Assembly (NCBI GenBank): GCA_964584325.1
Contig: CAZOZP010000070.1
Coordinates: forward strand, 1 to 16,959
Source: CAZOZP01 sp964584325
GTDB lineage: Bacteria > Bacteroidota > Ignavibacteria > Ignavibacteriales > Melioribacteraceae
Direction: 5' to 3'
Length of the DNA: 16,959 nt
The position numbers and the translations under genes are program-made. Below are positions 15,416 to 16,959 of the stretch, piece by piece (position 1 is the stretch's first letter; every line of letters begins with the position of its first letter). The notes under the pieces were generated by a model. It was not told the origin of the DNA and searched no databases. It was given only the letters and a program-made list of their open reading frames with translations.

Positions 15416-16199
15416 TTTGCATCCCGTCCTTAACAGCAAGGCTTCCGAGTGATCCGGACCTCACTGCATCAATAATCTGTTGGTCTCCTTCAAGAAGCCT
15501 GAGAGCTATCCATCTCGCATTGGGAATACCGGGAAATGTTTTATCAAGTTTTCCGATAATATCTTCCAGTGCCGTATTGATTTCCGAAGGAATATTTTTA
15601 ATACGAAAAGGCCTGCATTCAAATCTTCCGGAAGCAACCTCATCTATTGCCGCAAGCAGTTCAGGAATTCCCTCCCCCTGCCTGGCCGCTGCAAGCACAA
15701 CCGGAATACCCAGCTCCCTGGAAAGAGTTCTTTCATCAACGGAAATTTTATTTCTCCTTGCCTCATCCATAAGGTTAACGCATAAAACAGCCTTATCGGT
15801 AATTTCGAGAATCTGAATGGCAAGATTAAGATTTCTTTCAAGTCTTGTTGCATCTGTAACTATTATTGTAACATCCGGTTTTCCGAAAAGAATAAAATCT
15901 CTCGCAACTTCTTCATCAACGCTTGTTGAAAGCAGAGAATAAGTTCCCGGCAAGTCAACTATTTTGTATTTATTCCCGCCGAACTCAAATGCTCCTTCCG
16001 CCCGGGCTACAGTTTTACCTGGCCAATTACCTGTATGCTGTCTTAAGCCTGTAAGACTGTTAAAAACAGTACTTTTTCCTGTGTTCGGATTCCCTGCAAG
16101 AGCGGCAACGAAAGTGAAATCATCCATTTCGATTCCCAAACGCTTAAGGTTTACCGGTTTATTGGCCGGACAGCCTTCACAGCCTTTCAATTCTGCCAT
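15408..16199 (-). CDS. feoB: FeoB GTPase domain (N-terminal half of a split FeoB)
   Basis: The 263-residue product is the cytosolic G-domain plus helical spacer of FeoB, whose GTP/GDP cycle gates ferrous iron uptake. Visible motifs are G1 GNPNTGKST (36-44), the switch region TGNWPGKTV (56-64), G3 DLPGT (82-86), G4 NLMD (142-145) and G5 near AARQGEG. NTGK replaces the commoner NVGK. The N-terminus has a CEGCP pair (Cys7, Cys10), as in some longer FeoB proteins, which may bind metal. Conserved sequence continues to WIALRLLEGD and the protein ends in KDGMQNG; the membrane half then starts within the last codons. The ATG lies one base after the upstream regulator/FeoA gene's stop, with AAGGA as ribosome site, so translation is probably coupled. 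Confidence 0.93.
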   Translation of the reverse strand: MAELKGCEGCPANKPVNLKRLGIEMDDFTFVAALAGNPNTGKSTVFNSLTGLRQHTGNWPGKTVARAEGAFEFGGNKYKIVDLPGTYSLLSTSVDEEVARDFILFGKPDVTIIVTDATRLERNLNLAIQILEITDKAVLCVNLMDEARRNKISVDERTLSRELGIPVVLAAARQGEGIPELLAAIDEVASGRFECRPFRIKNIPSEINTALEDIIGKLDKTFPGIPNARWIALRLLEGDQQIIDAVRSGSLGSLAVKDGMQNG

Positions 16200-16200
16200 A

Positions 16201-16959
16201 TCATTCCTTAATATCTTTTATATAAATCTGCCTTGCCTGTGCAGTTCTGAGAGCTATTTTAGTACCTCTTACAATATATGCCGTAGGATCTCCGCCAAGG
16301 CTCTTAAGTTCGCTGCGTATCCTGGTTCCCGGTACTATTCCGAAATCCATAAGTCTTCTGCGTTGCTGACCTCTGCACGAGTTTGATATACCCGCAACCG
16401 TTGCATATTTTCCTTCAGGAAGTTCCGCCAGGCTTTTAAACTCTTCTTCTCTTTCTTCGGAAGAAGTAAGCTTCCTAACAGAAATACTATCCGCAAGTAT
16501 CGGAGCAATCACGCATTCTTCTCCGTCTGCGGTAAACTTTATTCTCTTTTCGTTTTTTTCGATTATCTGAATCTGCTTGCCCACTGCCAATCCCTGCGCA
16601 ATTAGCTGAGCATAGATTTCTTTCGGTTCGTCTTCAAGATGTATAACTCTTCCCGTTTCGCCAATATCCATAAAAGCAATAGACTCGCCCGATACTTCCG
16701 GAATATCTCCTTCAGCAGTAGGAATAGGATCGCCGTGAGGATCAAGAACCGGATTCCCGAGTTTAGCGGCAAGTTTTTCTGTTTCTTCAGCGGTAATTAA
16801 ATGCTCGGCATCCTCAGCTTCGGTATGCCACTCTTTTTCTTCGTAACTTGTATTCTGTGCAAGATGTAGCTCCAAAAGCCTGTGATTTATTATTATTTTC
16901 AGAGCGTAAGCACGACCGTCGTGATTAAGCTTAATTTCTCCGCCCGTTGTTTTAGCAAG
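16201..16959 (-). CDS. DtxR/MntR-type metal regulator fused to FeoA-like domains (N-terminus beyond window)
   Basis: The frame continues without a stop to the right edge, giving 252 residues. A TTG at 16875 could be mistaken for a start, but upstream residues GGEIKLNHDGRAYALKIIINH in the same frame are the wing and following helix of a DtxR-type DNA-binding domain. HRLLE and then WHTEAEDAEHLI match the metal-binding dimerization domain, with Glu where DtxR has Cys102, as in MntR-like members. DPHGDPIP closes that domain. Two SH3-like FeoA domains follow: one at ~92-165 (IGETGRVIHLED, AQLIAQGLAVGKQIQI) and a more canonical one at ~175-250 (RRLMDFGIVPGT, AYIVRGTKIALR). It probably represses this feo operon when metal-loaded and also supplies the FeoA function to FeoB. 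The first SH3 domain may simply be the usual third domain of DtxR. Confidence 0.88.
   Translation of the reverse strand, partial: LAKTTGGEIKLNHDGRAYALKIIINHRLLELHLAQNTSYEEKEWHTEAEDAEHLITAEETEKLAAKLGNPVLDPHGDPIPTAEGDIPEVSGESIAFMDIGETGRVIHLEDEPKEIYAQLIAQGLAVGKQIQIIEKNEKRIKFTADGEECVIAPILADSISVRKLTSSEEREEEFKSLAELPEGKYATVAGISNSCRGQQRRRLMDFGIVPGTRIRSELKSLGGDPTAYIVRGTKIALRTAQARQIYIKDIKE

Noticed and set aside
15376..16386. Several plus-strand ORFs of 101-146 codons opposite the FeoB G-domain
   Set aside because: The minus strand encodes clear GTPase motifs throughout, so these are shadows.
1..16959. CRISPR arrays, tRNA or rRNA genes, transposases
   Set aside because: No regularly spaced direct repeats, cloverleaf with a CCA-type acceptor, rRNA-like sequence or transposase motif was seen on either strand.

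Overview
The window looks like a draft or metagenomic scaffold from the Bacteroidota/Chlorobiota/Ignavibacteriota group, and Ignavibacteria-like is my best guess. Four things point there. The giant surface protein at the left edge ends in the type IX secretion sorting motif (QNYPNPFNPATTI). There is a TonB-dependent receptor with a carboxypeptidase-regulatory-like N-terminus. The rplU promoter matches the Bacteroidota -7 element TAnnTTTG. The DNA is moderately AT-rich. A run of exactly 10 N (7102-7111) marks a scaffold join. No tRNA, rRNA, CRISPR array or insertion sequence was seen.

Layout. (1) 1-3680, minus: a very large secreted protein of at least 1226 residues, made of two parallel beta-helix modules and a T9SS C-terminal domain that runs off the left edge. 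(2) 3901-5385, minus: a CrtI-type carotenoid desaturase with its own promoter and operator-like palindrome. (3) 5700-10245, plus: an AT-rich cassette encoding a small His/Cys-rich membrane-anchored protein, a frameshifted, gap-interrupted lipoprotein, and two predicted outer-membrane beta-barrel proteins. The second barrel protein is split into two overlapping frames. (4) 10246-10421: a convergent intergenic region with two hairpins. (5) 10422-11002, minus: rplU-rpmA (ribosomal proteins bL21 and bL27). (6) 11087-16959, minus: a tightly packed iron operon read from the right edge. Its order is DtxR-type regulator fused to FeoA-like domains, FeoB G-domain protein, FeoB membrane protein, TonB-dependent receptor, HAD phosphatase.

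How the genes may work together. The iron operon couples a metal-sensing repressor/FeoA fusion to ferrous iron transport across the inner membrane by a two-gene FeoB. It also carries an outer-membrane receptor that could supply iron to the periplasm. The overlaps and gaps between these genes are -8 to +10 bases, which implies co-transcription and translational coupling.

The least explained part is the 5700-10245 cassette. Its envelope-located products and His/Cys-rich first gene suggest a metal-related envelope function, but this is inference. Two homopolymer-associated frame breaks and the assembly gap all fall inside this cassette. They could be sequencing errors, decay, or slippage-based phase variation.
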